Positions 1-8,102 of a stretch of 64,000 nucleotides of DNA are shown here, in pieces (position 1 is the stretch's first letter; each line of letters opens with the position of its first letter). This DNA is from Veillonella montpellierensis DSM 17217. Lineage in GTDB: Bacteria > Bacillota > Negativicutes > Veillonellales > Veillonellaceae. The notes under the pieces were generated by a model, which saw only the letters and a list, made by a program, of their open reading frames with translations, was not told the origin of the DNA and searched no databases. Location of the stretch: the NCBI RefSeq assembly GCF_000426745.1, contig NZ_AUFY01000006.1, forward strand, positions 62,001-126,000. The letters are read 5' to 3'. Both the position numbers and the translations under genes were made by a program.

Positions 1-264
1 AGTACCGGCTGGACCTCTTAAAATGAGGCCTTTACCGGCACTAATATTCTTTTCTAAATTGTCTGTATACTGCTTAACAACTGCATATGCTCCCGCATTT
101 TCTTTTGGGAATTTACCATGCTTACGCAACCATTCAAAACTCATGTCATAATATCGCTTTGGTATGCCAACAGCTGAATAATTAGCATTTGTATTCAATT
201 GCATAATGATGGGTTCATCATACACAGGATAAAAGAATTCATTGTTTGCCGTGCACTCTTTCAT
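1..264 (-). CDS. DnaC/IstB-like helicase loader, partial (prophage)
   Basis: This is the N-terminal 88 residues of a probable replicative-helicase loader; the rest lies left of the window. The reading frame runs open from the ATG at 264 to base 1. It contains IPKRYYDMSF at about residues 38-47 and ends in LILRGPAGT, the beginning of a Walker A motif, as in phage DnaC-like AAA+ ATPases. By family knowledge such proteins deliver DnaB-type helicase to an origin. The start overlaps the end of the DnaD-like gene by 26 bases, as expected for translationally coupled phage replication genes. The partner upstream (an initiator) supports the assignment. The catalytic half cannot be seen, so the family call rests on the N-terminal half and context. 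Confidence 0.75.
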   Translation of the reverse strand, partial: MKECTANNEFFYPVYDEPIIMQLNTNANYSAVGIPKRYYDMSFEWLRKHGKFPKENAGAYAVVKQYTDNLEKNISAGKGLILRGPAGT

Positions 265-1108
265 ATTCGGCTTGCCAGTCAACTGGCTCATCTTTCGTAT
301 TCGTTCTATTTCTGCTGTTACGTTTAGCTGCTCCATTTGCTGCCTCCTCTCTTATTTTGTTATTTAAAATCGCTGTAATGTATGCAGTACTTGCTTTTCC
401 CTCTTTACTAGCTTTACTAATCGCTGTAATGACTTCATCTTCACCAAAATCATCAACTAAGTATTCTAACTTCTCTTTTGTAATTGGTGAGATTTCACCA
501 ACATCATTCATGTAAATTTTAAATACGTTTTTATATGGATCATTTGGCATTTCTTTTTCGCGGGCGTCTTCTTCATATGAATATGAATATATATTCTTTC
601 CTTTCCTTTCCTTTCTTATAGCTTCGTTTGCTTCGTTTGCTTCGTTTGCTTCAAGCAATTGCTTCGTTTTGCTTCGAGCTTTGCCACTCTTAAGACCGCC
701 TAAACGCCCAGCCTCACTGCGTTTCTTAGATATTTCTTCTTGCTTTTTTTTACGAAGCAAATTTCGTCTAAGTAGTGATGGCGACCAAAAAAATTCACCA
801 TCTGTTTCAAGCAGTTCACACTCATTAATAAGCAAATTCACATATGCTTCAGCTTGGTTCGCGGTGCTTAATTTTGCTTCGTTGCTTGAAGCAATTGCTT
901 CATTTTGCTTCATTCCAAATGCTATTCCGAGTCCAGTAAAGGTAATTTTATCCATAGGAAGTTTGTATTCTTCTTGTGCTGCTAATTGCTCAATTAAGAT
1001 CCACCACCAGGCATACGATATAACACCGCACAATTCTTTCATAACAATGATTTTAGGGTCATTACTGGCATTAACATCGTGGCTAAAATAATATGTATCC
1101 TTTGCCAT
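239..1108 (-). CDS. phage replication initiator, DUF4373/DnaD-like
   Basis: Predicted 289-residue phage replication protein. The N-terminal part (MAKDTYYFSHDVNASNDPKI, then an SYAWWWILIE segment) matches the Lin1244/DUF4373 type of phage initiator domain. The segment around residues 195-260 (YMNDVGEISPITKEKL ... AYITAILNN) is DnaD C-terminal-like, and the middle is lysine/arginine-rich. These proteins bind origin DNA and recruit the helicase loader, which is the next gene. An ATGATG follows AAGGAG; the second ATG (1108) has the better spacing, but 1111 is possible. The start overlaps the stop of the MBL gene. An EANEANEANEA stretch is encoded by tandem 9-base repeats that may serve as origin iterons rather than protein function. 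Confidence 0.8.
   Translation of the reverse strand: MAKDTYYFSHDVNASNDPKIIVMKELCGVISYAWWWILIEQLAAQEEYKLPMDKITFTGLGIAFGMKQNEAIASSNEAKLSTANQAEAYVNLLINECELLETDGEFFWSPSLLRRNLLRKKKQEEISKKRSEAGRLGGLKSGKARSKTKQLLEANEANEANEAIRKERKGKNIYSYSYEEDAREKEMPNDPYKNVFKIYMNDVGEISPITKEKLEYLVDDFGEDEVITAISKASKEGKASTAYITAILNNKIREEAANGAAKRNSRNRTNTKDEPVDWQAEYERVHGKQ
575..915. repeat. iteron-like GCTTCGTTT repeats with two palindromes; candidate phage origin
   Basis: Inside the initiator gene, GCTTCGTTT is repeated in perfect tandem from 621 to 652, followed by the palindrome AAGCAATTGCTT (653-664) and further GCTTCGTTTT units to about 676. A second, less regular cluster at 875-915 (GCTTCGTTGCTTG, the same palindrome at 889-900, then GCTTCATTTTGCTTC) repeats the arrangement. 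Next to the first cluster lies an AT-rich stretch (575-598) and a pyrimidine-rich tract (595-618). Repeats plus an AT-rich unwinding region inside an initiator gene is how lambda-type and many Firmicute phage origins are organised. Function here is inference. Confidence 0.5.
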
Positions 1109-1827
1109 CATTGCTCCTTTTCTTTATGTACGATTACCAGCTTACCGGTTGCCACCTGTACAGCTTGTTTAAACTCTTTCTCATTCGAATTTTCATTTGA
1201 TAAATGAATCAAATGAATTGATTTGCATACAGTTAAATCCATAGATTGTAGAAATTTAATTACATTCTCTAACGCAAAATGTGATTGAATTAACCGTTCC
1301 ATTCTATGTTTAAGCAATACACCATCCGTCACTTTTTTGTTTAATATTTCATAAGAATGGTTACACTCAACTAGAATGTGATGTACACCTTTAAATGTGT
1401 ATTTACAATAATATGTATCAGTAATATATAAGAGTTTTTCCTCTCCATCAGTTATTAAATATCCGACATTAGGCACATCATGTTCTAATTCGAACGGTAA
1501 CACAGTAAATACGCCTATTTTTATCGACTGTTTCGGCATTATTTCAATCCATGTACGTTCATCAAGCACATGTAATGCTTGTGCTGTATCTCGTAACATG
1601 TATATCTTATGTCCCAACTTCAACATATCAACCACCGCCTTTGAATGGTCTCCATGTTGATGTGTTACTACAGCACCTAATAAATTAATGAAATTGTACC
1701 TACAAGCTCGTTGAACATCTTTAAAAGGTAAACCTACATCTAACAACAATTCATCACCATTTACGCTTGATTTAATTCGATAGCAGTTACCTTTTGAACT
1801 GCTACCGAACGCTTCAATATTAATCAT
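1108..1827 (-). CDS. MBL-fold metallo-hydrolase (prophage)
   Basis: A 239-residue metallo-beta-lactamase-fold protein. The metal-binding signature THQHGDH (HxHxDH) is at about residues 55-61, further histidines follow (ELEHD near 113, VECNHS near 155), and the N-terminus MINIEAFGSSSKGNCY is typical of YycJ/WalJ-like hydrolases. It probably binds two metal ions and hydrolyses a phosphodiester; the substrate is unknown. It overlaps recT by eight bases upstream and the initiator gene downstream, so it belongs to the prophage recombination/replication operon. No RecE- or YqaJ-type exonuclease is visible in the window, so this protein is a candidate nuclease partner for RecT, which is inference. 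Confidence 0.8.
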   Translation of the reverse strand: MINIEAFGSSSKGNCYRIKSSVNGDELLLDVGLPFKDVQRACRYNFINLLGAVVTHQHGDHSKAVVDMLKLGHKIYMLRDTAQALHVLDERTWIEIMPKQSIKIGVFTVLPFELEHDVPNVGYLITDGEEKLLYITDTYYCKYTFKGVHHILVECNHSYEILNKKVTDGVLLKHRMERLIQSHFALENVIKFLQSMDLTVCKSIHLIHLSNENSNEKEFKQAVQVATGKLVIVHKEKEQ

Positions 1828-2536
1828 TACTAAACATCTTTTCTGTATTTAGAATTTCACCCGTTTCACTATCAACAAATGTAGGTTCATCTTTAATAGG
1901 TACATCAATTACTTCGCTATTAGCATTATGCTCAATAGTGGTGGCTACATCATCAATGACATCACTTACTTTGCCCTCTACATCAATAATTTCATCAGTA
2001 GTTTGTAATCCCATTGAAATCTCGGGTGCAGTTGTTCTAATCAACCATGCAGCTGCACGATATCGCAACATTTGGTCAGGCATTGTTTTCCATTTTGACC
2101 CTTTCTTTTCGTACCAGCCTTCTTGTTTTGCAAGAGCAATGGTTACTTCGGGACCTGCTATAATCTCATCACTGCCTTTTTCTTTTGTGTAAGCAATAAT
2201 ACCTTGACTATCTGTCCCTTTTGTTCCAGTGGGTCTATATTTAATTGCTTCAAATCGCCCACATTGATTGAATGTAGCAATCAAGAATTTTGACGACCAC
2301 CCTGGGTTTCCATGCACAACATATAAATTCTGCATTACCATTAGTGGACTTGCTTCCATTCTCTGTGCCATTTCTAATGCAATAATTGTATTACCTAAAT
2401 TCTGTTCTCCTTGAAACTGCGGAGGCACAAGCGTTGAATGGGTAAACATCTTTGCTTGCCGTTGTAATAATTCAAATCCCTCTGCTGATTGAAAACCTGG
2501 TAAATTACTATTTCTTGTTGCCACTTCGTTTGCCAT
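1820..2536 (-). CDS. recT: RecT family single-strand annealing recombinase
   Basis: A 238-residue RecT-family protein. Diagnostic segments are ALEMAQRMEASPLMVMQNLY (about residues 52-71), the GNPGWSSKFLIATFNQCGRF stretch, and WKTMPDQMLRYRAAAWLIR with ATTAPEISMGL nearby, which make up the conserved core of this family. RecT proteins coat single-stranded DNA, anneal complementary strands and help repair or circularise phage genomes. The C-terminal tail is acidic. It follows the SbcC-like ATPase by 11 bases and overlaps the MBL-fold gene, so the three are probably co-translated as a recombination module. GGAGG precedes the ATG. Family assignment is confident. Confidence 0.92.
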   Translation of the reverse strand: MANEVATRNSNLPGFQSAEGFELLQRQAKMFTHSTLVPPQFQGEQNLGNTIIALEMAQRMEASPLMVMQNLYVVHGNPGWSSKFLIATFNQCGRFEAIKYRPTGTKGTDSQGIIAYTKEKGSDEIIAGPEVTIALAKQEGWYEKKGSKWKTMPDQMLRYRAAAWLIRTTAPEISMGLQTTDEIIDVEGKVSDVIDDVATTIEHNANSEVIDVPIKDEPTFVDSETGEILNTEKMFSND

Positions 2537-2547
2537 TTGTATTCCTC

Positions 2548-4449
2548 CTACGCTATTTTTAATGTTTTACAAGTTACATCAACGATAAGCTCTATCGTTT
2601 GACTATTCACATCAATAAATTCAGTTACCGCTTCAGCATTATCAATAAATACCGGTGCAGTTACTTTGTAATAATTGGTTAATGCATTGATAATATCTAG
2701 CCCCACATTGATACGTGCTGCATTATTCATGCTCCGATATGGCACATCTTTATATGTCGTTTCGCAGCACTCATCAATGTTGCCATTCACTAATACGTTG
2801 AACATCTTAAATCGTGCATATTTAAAATGACTATTAATCGACTGCTCTAGCATATCGACCTTTGCTTTTATAAACTCATCCATCAAGAACATAGCTTCAT
2901 CCAGCTCATTCTTATCATTTGCGAGTTGCTCTTGCTTGTGTTCAAGCTCTGCGATTCTTTTATCGATATCATCAACTAGCTTGTATTTATTTAACTCATG
3001 TTCGAATATATCCAGTTTTGCTTTTAATGTACAAATTTCAGCACTTTTCCTCTCAATTTCTTCTTCATTATCTTCATTGCTTGACGATTCAAGTAAGAAT
3101 AATTCACCTTGCAAGCGGGCATATTCATCATCACTATTTACATCAGGCTCTTGTAACGATTCAAACATTTCTTTGCTTGCTTTACATGCATTCTCTTTAT
3201 CTGTTAATTGATTTGTTAAACTATCAACTTTAACAGCAAGTAGTTCCTGTTCTTCGCTATATGTTTTTTTACTTTCAACAGCTCGATTTATTAAGCTTTG
3301 CAATTTATCAAGGTTATCAGCCTTTTGTTTATTAAATTGCTGTTCTAATGCTTCACGTTGATCACTCGGATATAGTTGGCCACATGTCGGACAAATTATG
3401 CCATCAAATTGTTTGGTGTTTAACTCATTAAATTCATCTTGTAGAGCCTTACTGTGTTCGTCTTCACGCTTGATGTTTTGTTCTACATCATAGCTTTGAT
3501 TTATAAGCTTTTGCCATTCTTCTTGTAACGACTTTACCTCTTTCAACAACAACTTATATTCGCTCTGCAAGCGTTTTTTATCCATACGATACATAGAAAG
3601 TATCTCGGCTTTTCTTGCCTCGCTTTTTTGTTGTATATCTTTAATTTTTAGCTGATTCTCTACTGCGCTCAATCCATTACTTAATAACGCTTTCTCTTCT
3701 TCAAGCTTTTTAATGTCATTATTAAGCGTTTCGATATTTTCTTTTAATACTTCTTTATTAGTTACTATCTCAGGCTTATTTTCAATTGCTTCATCAATCC
3801 GAACTGGTATCATATCCAATTCTTTGTTGATGGCTGCTTTTTTAGATGCAACGATTTTTTTATATTCTTCAACAGTACGACCATTTAGAATTGATGCTAA
3901 CTTTCTCAATTCTCCATGACAATGAATAACGCTTTCATCATCTACATTTCCGCACATTTCAAGTAGTAACTTACGCCTATTTTGCCAGCTATACTGCTCG
4001 TTAAAATAGAGCGGATTTGTAATTAACTTGAATACATCTTCATTGATAATGTTGTTGATGTACGCTTTATATTCTTTTTCTTTCACTGGTACTTCATCAA
4101 TAAAATAATCTGTAGTATGCCCCGTGAGCTTTACTTCTCCCCCTCTAGGATTACTATATTTCTCACGATATACACGTCTTAATGTGAAAGATGTACCATC
4201 ATCATTGATAAATTCTCCCTCTACTTCATGATTAACTTTATGAACTGGAGTTCCGTTTTCTATTGTCTTTATTTCAAAGTCAGCTCTATCTAGACTATCT
4301 TTGCCAAACAATAACCAGCACATGCTATCGAATACAGTCGTCTTTCCCGTTGCATTATCGCCACGAATAACAACATTATCTCCATTAAATTCGAATGTAT
4401 TTTTTTTGATCCCTTTGAAGTTTTTTATATTTAATTTTTTCAGTTTCAT
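2548..4449 (-). CDS. SbcC/Rad50-like AAA ATPase (prophage)
   Basis: A 633-residue SMC/Rad50-type ATPase. It has the N-terminal half of the nucleotide-binding domain with Walker A GDNATGKTT (residues 30-38), a long charged coiled coil, a zinc-hook-like CPTCG at about 353-357 in the middle, a second coiled coil, and a C-terminal lobe with Walker-B-like PVFIDNAEA near residue 600. The canonical DE pair of Walker B reads DN here, which could lower hydrolysis. Such small SbcC-like proteins tether DNA ends and control a nuclease. It sits directly upstream of recT and the MBL-fold gene in one operon, suggesting an SbcCD-like end-processing set. The cellular SbcC is much longer, so this is a phage-type variant. 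Confidence 0.85.
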   Translation of the reverse strand: MKLKKLNIKNFKGIKKNTFEFNGDNVVIRGDNATGKTTVFDSMCWLLFGKDSLDRADFEIKTIENGTPVHKVNHEVEGEFINDDGTSFTLRRVYREKYSNPRGGEVKLTGHTTDYFIDEVPVKEKEYKAYINNIINEDVFKLITNPLYFNEQYSWQNRRKLLLEMCGNVDDESVIHCHGELRKLASILNGRTVEEYKKIVASKKAAINKELDMIPVRIDEAIENKPEIVTNKEVLKENIETLNNDIKKLEEEKALLSNGLSAVENQLKIKDIQQKSEARKAEILSMYRMDKKRLQSEYKLLLKEVKSLQEEWQKLINQSYDVEQNIKREDEHSKALQDEFNELNTKQFDGIICPTCGQLYPSDQREALEQQFNKQKADNLDKLQSLINRAVESKKTYSEEQELLAVKVDSLTNQLTDKENACKASKEMFESLQEPDVNSDDEYARLQGELFLLESSSNEDNEEEIERKSAEICTLKAKLDIFEHELNKYKLVDDIDKRIAELEHKQEQLANDKNELDEAMFLMDEFIKAKVDMLEQSINSHFKYARFKMFNVLVNGNIDECCETTYKDVPYRSMNNAARINVGLDIINALTNYYKVTAPVFIDNAEAVTEFIDVNSQTIELIVDVTCKTLKIA

Positions 4450-4461
4450 AACGTACCTCTC

Positions 4462-6090
4462 TTAACTAGCTCGGGCTGTAACATCAATAGTAGTAGGTGT
4501 AATTTTCAATTGGTCTGCCCACTTCAAGACAGTGGCATTAATGCACTCATCTTTTGCTACACGTTTATTCGCGAATAATTTAGCTTGTACTAATTTTGAA
4601 AATGTACCATCACATCTTTCTAACTCTAAACATGCAATAGGTTTCATGTTTTCATTGGTTACAACAACAATGGCTGTATACCCCCTTAATACTCTATCTT
4701 TATATGAACCAACACAATTTTTTAATTGTTTGCCTACCGTCATTAAATCTGCAGCGGTTTTTGGCACTATAAAATGCATACCGTTCACATCTTTATTTAA
4801 TGCTGGTATAGCTGGTAAATTTACATCTCCATATTCTTGTTGGTTATAGATTTTCACGATTAAATCATGAAATTCTTTCAATTTGCATTTTCTATCCCAT
4901 ACCGATTTACGATATTCTTTATTCAACTTTTCATACATGATAGAAACGTCCCTAATATCATGCCTATCATTCGATAACAAATAATTTAAAATTGTACTTT
5001 CACCATGTCGCTTGATTAGCTGCAACCACATATCACGAATGAGTTGATTTTCAACTCTCATTGATTCGCAAATAGTTCGTGTTGTTATTCTGTAATACCC
5101 TGTTTCCTTTGTATTATGTGATAATAGCCTACGTCTAACATTCTCATCATTAAACAAATTTAAAATATTAGCTGTAGTAACTACCATGACATCTGTTGCC
5201 ATTGCTTTACGCAAGGCTTTCGAATTAGGTGCATTAAAACTTTTAATTAATGCGTCGATAAATCCAACACCTTTTTTTGTTTCATCAAGAACTGTATCGT
5301 CGATATTAACTACTATTTTTCGATAGCTACGATCCCCACTCCACCATTTTGTACTTTTAGATATTTCTGTAATTGGTGGCATATCAGGAGCTGATATTTT
5401 AAGTGCCATATTCGCTAACATAGTATTGTGATATCCGCCATACTCACAAATCTTAGGTGGTATATATATCTTTTTAACAGAAAATCCATATGTTTCTTTT
5501 AACCTACATTCAAATGTAAGCCGTAAAGTTTTAAATATCTTGTTTAATTCTGTTTTTCTGTTTCCGCACACTGCATATGAAGTACCTATATATTTAAGTA
5601 CAGGTAACACGCTCTCCGCTTCATTAAAATAACGTGGTGTTATTTTATGGTGCATTCTATTTCTATCAATTAAAAATGCACTTTTCTTTTTAAAATCAAA
5701 TCGAAGTTGTTCCGTGTATCCTCGTTCTTTACTTCTTGTTCCATCAGTAAAAAGCTGAATGCCTCGATAATCAACTCTCAAATCTAAAAAATTTTTATAA
5801 TTGATTACTTTTATCTCCATTGAGATAGGATATATCTCATCGGGATTGCGTGATATATGTATCTTATCTTTCCATGGATTAGAATGCGTTCCACATTCTG
5901 GACAATTATAATATTTTGATTCAGTAGAATATCCACTATAACTATGATATTTTTTCTTCCACGCTCCACCGAATGTGTGTCCACAATCAAAATGGTATAT
6001 AGTTGTGTAATTGCAAGTATAATCCGGTTCTAAAATGATGGAATCAAACATTTTGCGAATGCTTGTCCATGCTAGCCACTCTCCAGCCAT
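4462..6090 (-). CDS. PcfJ-like protein with N-terminal zinc-binding segment
   Basis: A 542-residue protein. The C-terminal region (about 435-530: LMTVGKQLKNCVGSY, then IVVVTNENMKPIACLELER and KLVQAKLFANKRV) matches the PcfJ family, first named from an enterococcal conjugative plasmid and common in Firmicute prophages. The molecular function of the family is not established. The N-terminus carries HFDCGH (about 29-34) and NCPECG (about 58-63), a probable zinc ribbon that may bind nucleic acid. It lies 12 bases upstream of the SbcC-like gene, in the replication/recombination operon. The middle (residues 100-420) resembles nothing I recognise. Confidence 0.7.
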   Translation of the reverse strand: MAGEWLAWTSIRKMFDSIILEPDYTCNYTTIYHFDCGHTFGGAWKKKYHSYSGYSTESKYYNCPECGTHSNPWKDKIHISRNPDEIYPISMEIKVINYKNFLDLRVDYRGIQLFTDGTRSKERGYTEQLRFDFKKKSAFLIDRNRMHHKITPRYFNEAESVLPVLKYIGTSYAVCGNRKTELNKIFKTLRLTFECRLKETYGFSVKKIYIPPKICEYGGYHNTMLANMALKISAPDMPPITEISKSTKWWSGDRSYRKIVVNIDDTVLDETKKGVGFIDALIKSFNAPNSKALRKAMATDVMVVTTANILNLFNDENVRRRLLSHNTKETGYYRITTRTICESMRVENQLIRDMWLQLIKRHGESTILNYLLSNDRHDIRDVSIMYEKLNKEYRKSVWDRKCKLKEFHDLIVKIYNQQEYGDVNLPAIPALNKDVNGMHFIVPKTAADLMTVGKQLKNCVGSYKDRVLRGYTAIVVVTNENMKPIACLELERCDGTFSKLVQAKLFANKRVAKDECINATVLKWADQLKITPTTIDVTARAS

Positions 6091-6103
6091 AATTACCTCC
6101 TAC

Positions 6104-6397
6104 TTATTCGCCACCGAACAAGCTTAATGCGTCATCTTCTGTATTGTCTTCTGTCTTAACTTCAGGAGCTTTTTTCTTTTTTTTCGCCTCTTTTTGCTTT
6201 TCTTTATTCTCTTCTTTATTAACAAGCTTTATAGCTTGTATAATCGCCGACGTTACAGCAATATTGGTTTGGCAAAAATCGATAGCCCTTTGATATTCAA
6301 TTGTGTTTGTAGGATCTAATTCAATTGCCTTTTGTAACACCTCTATCTGAGGTGTTACTTCATCTAATACTCTTTCGTATTGTGCATATTTTGCCAT
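6104..6397 (-). CDS. small prophage protein with acidic tail ending in a clamp-binding-like motif
   Basis: A 97-residue protein I do not recognise. Residues 1-60 are predicted helical; residues 62-78 are almost all Lys/Glu (a KEKQKEAKKKKK stretch); the C-terminus is acidic and ends EDDALSLFGGE. ALSLF resembles the QLSLF-type peptide that binds the bacterial beta sliding clamp, and the acidic tail also recalls SSB tips, so a role at the replication fork is possible but unproven. SD AAGGAG precedes the ATG. It is the third gene of a tightly spaced group running into the PcfJ-like gene (13 bases away). Confidence 0.6.
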   Translation of the reverse strand: MAKYAQYERVLDEVTPQIEVLQKAIELDPTNTIEYQRAIDFCQTNIAVTSAIIQAIKLVNKEENKEKQKEAKKKKKAPEVKTEDNTEDDALSLFGGE

Positions 6398-6412
6398 TCT
6401 CTCTTACTCCTT

Positions 6413-6901
6413 TTATGCAGCCATCAAAGCTTTTAATTCATTTACAATATCATCAGTCAATTGACTTGATGATGGTTTTTCTATGCCATGAGCTCTAAAG
6501 ATTTTCAACGCATTTGTCGCACGTTGGCCATCTTTGCCCATCCACGTTAATAACTCGACCCAAAACGCTTTAGGGTCAAATGGGGTAACGTCGATTTCTT
6601 CAGCTGGTGCATCCACTTTTTCTTGCTGTTTTTCTTCTGTAAAATCAACTACAGGAATTTCCTCAGCTGTAGGAACTTCCTCGGCTACAGGTGCAGCTTT
6701 AACCTCTTCAGTTGGTTTTTCTTCTACTTTTGGCTTTTCTTCTGTTTTTGCTCTTCTTTTTCTTTTTGTTGTGGCAGTATCTTCAGTTTCTTCTGCTACT
6801 GATTTACATTTACAACATGGTTTTTCTTGGAATACTTCATTCCATTTTTCTAGTTGTTCTTTTAATTCGCTTAATTCATTAAATTCAATTGTTAATTGCA
6901 T
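6413..6901 (-). CDS. charged low-complexity prophage protein
   Basis: A 162-residue protein of unknown function. The N-terminus (MQLTIEFNELSELKEQLEKW) forms a short helix followed by CCKCKS, then a long Glu/Lys/Pro/Ala-rich disordered segment (about 45-115), then a compact C-terminal domain (about 116-160: FWVELLTWMGKDGQRATNAL ... LTDDIVNELKALMAA) that looks like a short helical bundle. The start at 6901 was chosen because GGAGG lies six bases upstream; an in-frame ATG four codons earlier overlaps that SD and is unlikely. It is the first gene of the replication group after a gap of about 60 bases. Confidence 0.6.
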   Translation of the reverse strand: MQLTIEFNELSELKEQLEKWNEVFQEKPCCKCKSVAEETEDTATTKRKRRAKTEEKPKVEEKPTEEVKAAPVAEEVPTAEEIPVVDFTEEKQQEKVDAPAEEIDVTPFDPKAFWVELLTWMGKDGQRATNALKIFRAHGIEKPSSSQLTDDIVNELKALMAA

Positions 6902-6964
6902 AATTGCCTCCATGTGTTAAAATAAAAACGAACAGTTTTGTTTGCCTATTAACTAATGTCGCGG

Positions 6965-7291
6965 TTAGTTGATAGGCTTTTTTAATATCAGAACATCACC
7001 GGGATGTATATCTCGCACATGTTCGTTGATATTGTTGTCAAATTTGATATCGTATATTTCTCGGCGAACATCTTTTTGTTCGCCTACATTTTTATAGGCG
7101 ATACTCCACAAGGTATCCCCTGGTTGCACTACATATTCATATGTTGTAGTTGGCTGTTCTGTAGGTATCATTTGATATACCCCTATAGATATGCTACCTA
7201 CTACAGCACATATTATGGCTACTCTATCCCACCGTAAAACCCTATACCATGGAGCTTTACGCATGGTTATCGTTCTCTGTGCGTATCTCAT
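6965..7291 (-). CDS. LysM membrane protein, YneA-like
   Basis: A 108-residue protein with a basic N-terminus, one membrane segment at about residues 25-41 (VAIICAVVGSISIGVYQ), and a LysM domain at about 52-105 (YVVQPGDTLWSIAYKNVG ... IHPGDVLILKKP). The arrangement of one N-terminal membrane anchor and one LysM is that of YneA, the Bacillus SOS-induced cell-division inhibitor, so it could delay division during phage induction; this is inference from architecture only. AAAGGAG stands six bases before the ATG at 7291, which overlaps the preceding HTH gene by 35 bases. Its place in an early phage operon, away from lysis genes, argues against an endolysin role. Confidence 0.75.
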   Translation of the reverse strand: MRYAQRTITMRKAPWYRVLRWDRVAIICAVVGSISIGVYQMIPTEQPTTTYEYVVQPGDTLWSIAYKNVGEQKDVRREIYDIKFDNNINEHVRDIHPGDVLILKKPIN

Positions 7292-7727
7292 GTTTTCTCC
7301 TTTCTAAAGATACATTTACAACAATACATGCACCGGTTAACTCTTTTATTTTTGATTGCATGAAGTTTATTTCCTCGTCTGTACTTGGCTTTCCGCACGC
7401 AGTTTGTATCAACTCGTGCATTATTTCATTAATGCCGTTTAACTGTGTTTGAAACTTCAATACAGCCATTTCTAGAGTTACCAACTCTATATCAGGTAAA
7501 TACAATTTTCCAATCGGACAACAACTTGATAATTGAGCTACTGCTAACCTATGCAGCCCATACTCTTTTACCGCTTGTGCTACTACATCACAAGGCGGTT
7601 GTTGTTTACCACTTAAATAATTACTCAAGCTTCGGATACTTACATTTAGATCCTCAGCTATTTTGTTTTGATTCTTATCTACGCAACGGAGTGCCGAATC
7701 AAATTCACTCCGTGCAACTTTCTTCAT
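7257..7727 (-). CDS. XRE-type HTH regulator (prophage)
   Basis: A 156-residue protein. Residues 8-45 (FDSALRCVDKNQNKIAEDLN, VSIRSLSNYLSGKQQPP) form a Cro/CI-type helix-turn-helix: helix 2 around KIAEDLNVS and recognition helix SIRSLSNYLSG. The remaining two thirds are mostly helical, with two cysteine-containing segments (SSCCPIGK; GACIVVNV), and may form a dimerisation domain; I cannot name the family beyond HTH. It sits in the leftward early region between the MerR-like gene and the LysM gene and is preceded by AGAGGTGG. It probably modulates early phage transcription. Confidence 0.65.
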   Translation of the reverse strand: MKKVARSEFDSALRCVDKNQNKIAEDLNVSIRSLSNYLSGKQQPPCDVVAQAVKEYGLHRLAVAQLSSCCPIGKLYLPDIELVTLEMAVLKFQTQLNGINEIMHELIQTACGKPSTDEEINFMQSKIKELTGACIVVNVSLERRKHEIRTENDNHA

Positions 7728-7760
7728 AGCACCACCACCTCTCTATGTGCTATCTTGTAA

Positions 7761-8066
7761 TTAAGGTAAGTTTTCTATTAAATCACCTACCTCAACTGTG
7801 ATTACGTTTTGCACTTTCAAGAACTTAGCTTTTAAACGCCGGTTCTCTTCTTGCAAACGCTTAAACTCTCTCTTTAAAGCGTTATATTGTAACGGCGAAT
7901 ATTCTTCATCACCATCAATAAACGCTTGTACAGTACTAACGCTATACAACATAGGTTTTACTCCCTTAATGGGTTGCAAAACTCCACGATTTTTGTAATT
8001 CATCAGAGTACTTTTTGAGCAATGTAAAATGCTCATTACTTCTTCTGATGTATATGTCATTTTCAT
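7761..8066 (-). CDS. MerR/excisionase-type HTH protein (prophage)
   Basis: A 101-residue DNA-binding protein. Residues 4-55 (MTYTSEEVMSILHCSKSTLM, NYKNRGVLQPIKG, LYSVSTVQAFI) form a winged-helix MerR/HTH_17 domain of the type found in phage excisionases and transcription activators. The C-terminal part (about 65-88) is a short coiled coil (REFKRLQEENRRLKAKF). It follows the Cro-like gene, and its upstream region carries the palindrome TTAACTTAAAGTTAA, which recurs at the cro promoter. GAGGTG precedes the ATG. It may be an excisionase or an early regulator; the sequence does not distinguish these. Confidence 0.7.
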   Translation of the reverse strand: MKMTYTSEEVMSILHCSKSTLMNYKNRGVLQPIKGVKPMLYSVSTVQAFIDGDEEYSPLQYNALKREFKRLQEENRRLKAKFLKVQNVITVEVGDLIENLP

Positions 8067-8084
8067 ATTTCACCTCTTCTATTT

Positions 8085-8099
8085 TTAACTTAAAGTTAA
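8085..8099. promoter_or_regulatory. Cro-type operator candidate TTAACTTAAAGTTAA
   Basis: A palindrome TTAAC-TTAAA-GTTAA stands upstream of the MerR-like gene. Twelve bases of it (TTAACTTAAAGT) recur on the same strand at 8326-8337, between the -35 and -10 elements of the cro-like promoter. Two copies in front of two early genes suggest a shared operator for the small Cro-like protein. Confidence 0.45.
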
Positions 8100-8102
8100 A
8101 CA

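Noticed and set aside
621-676. Simple microsatellite slippage as the sole explanation of the 9-base repeats
   Set aside because: A second cluster with the same palindrome occurs 250 bases away inside the same initiator gene, which random slippage does not predict.
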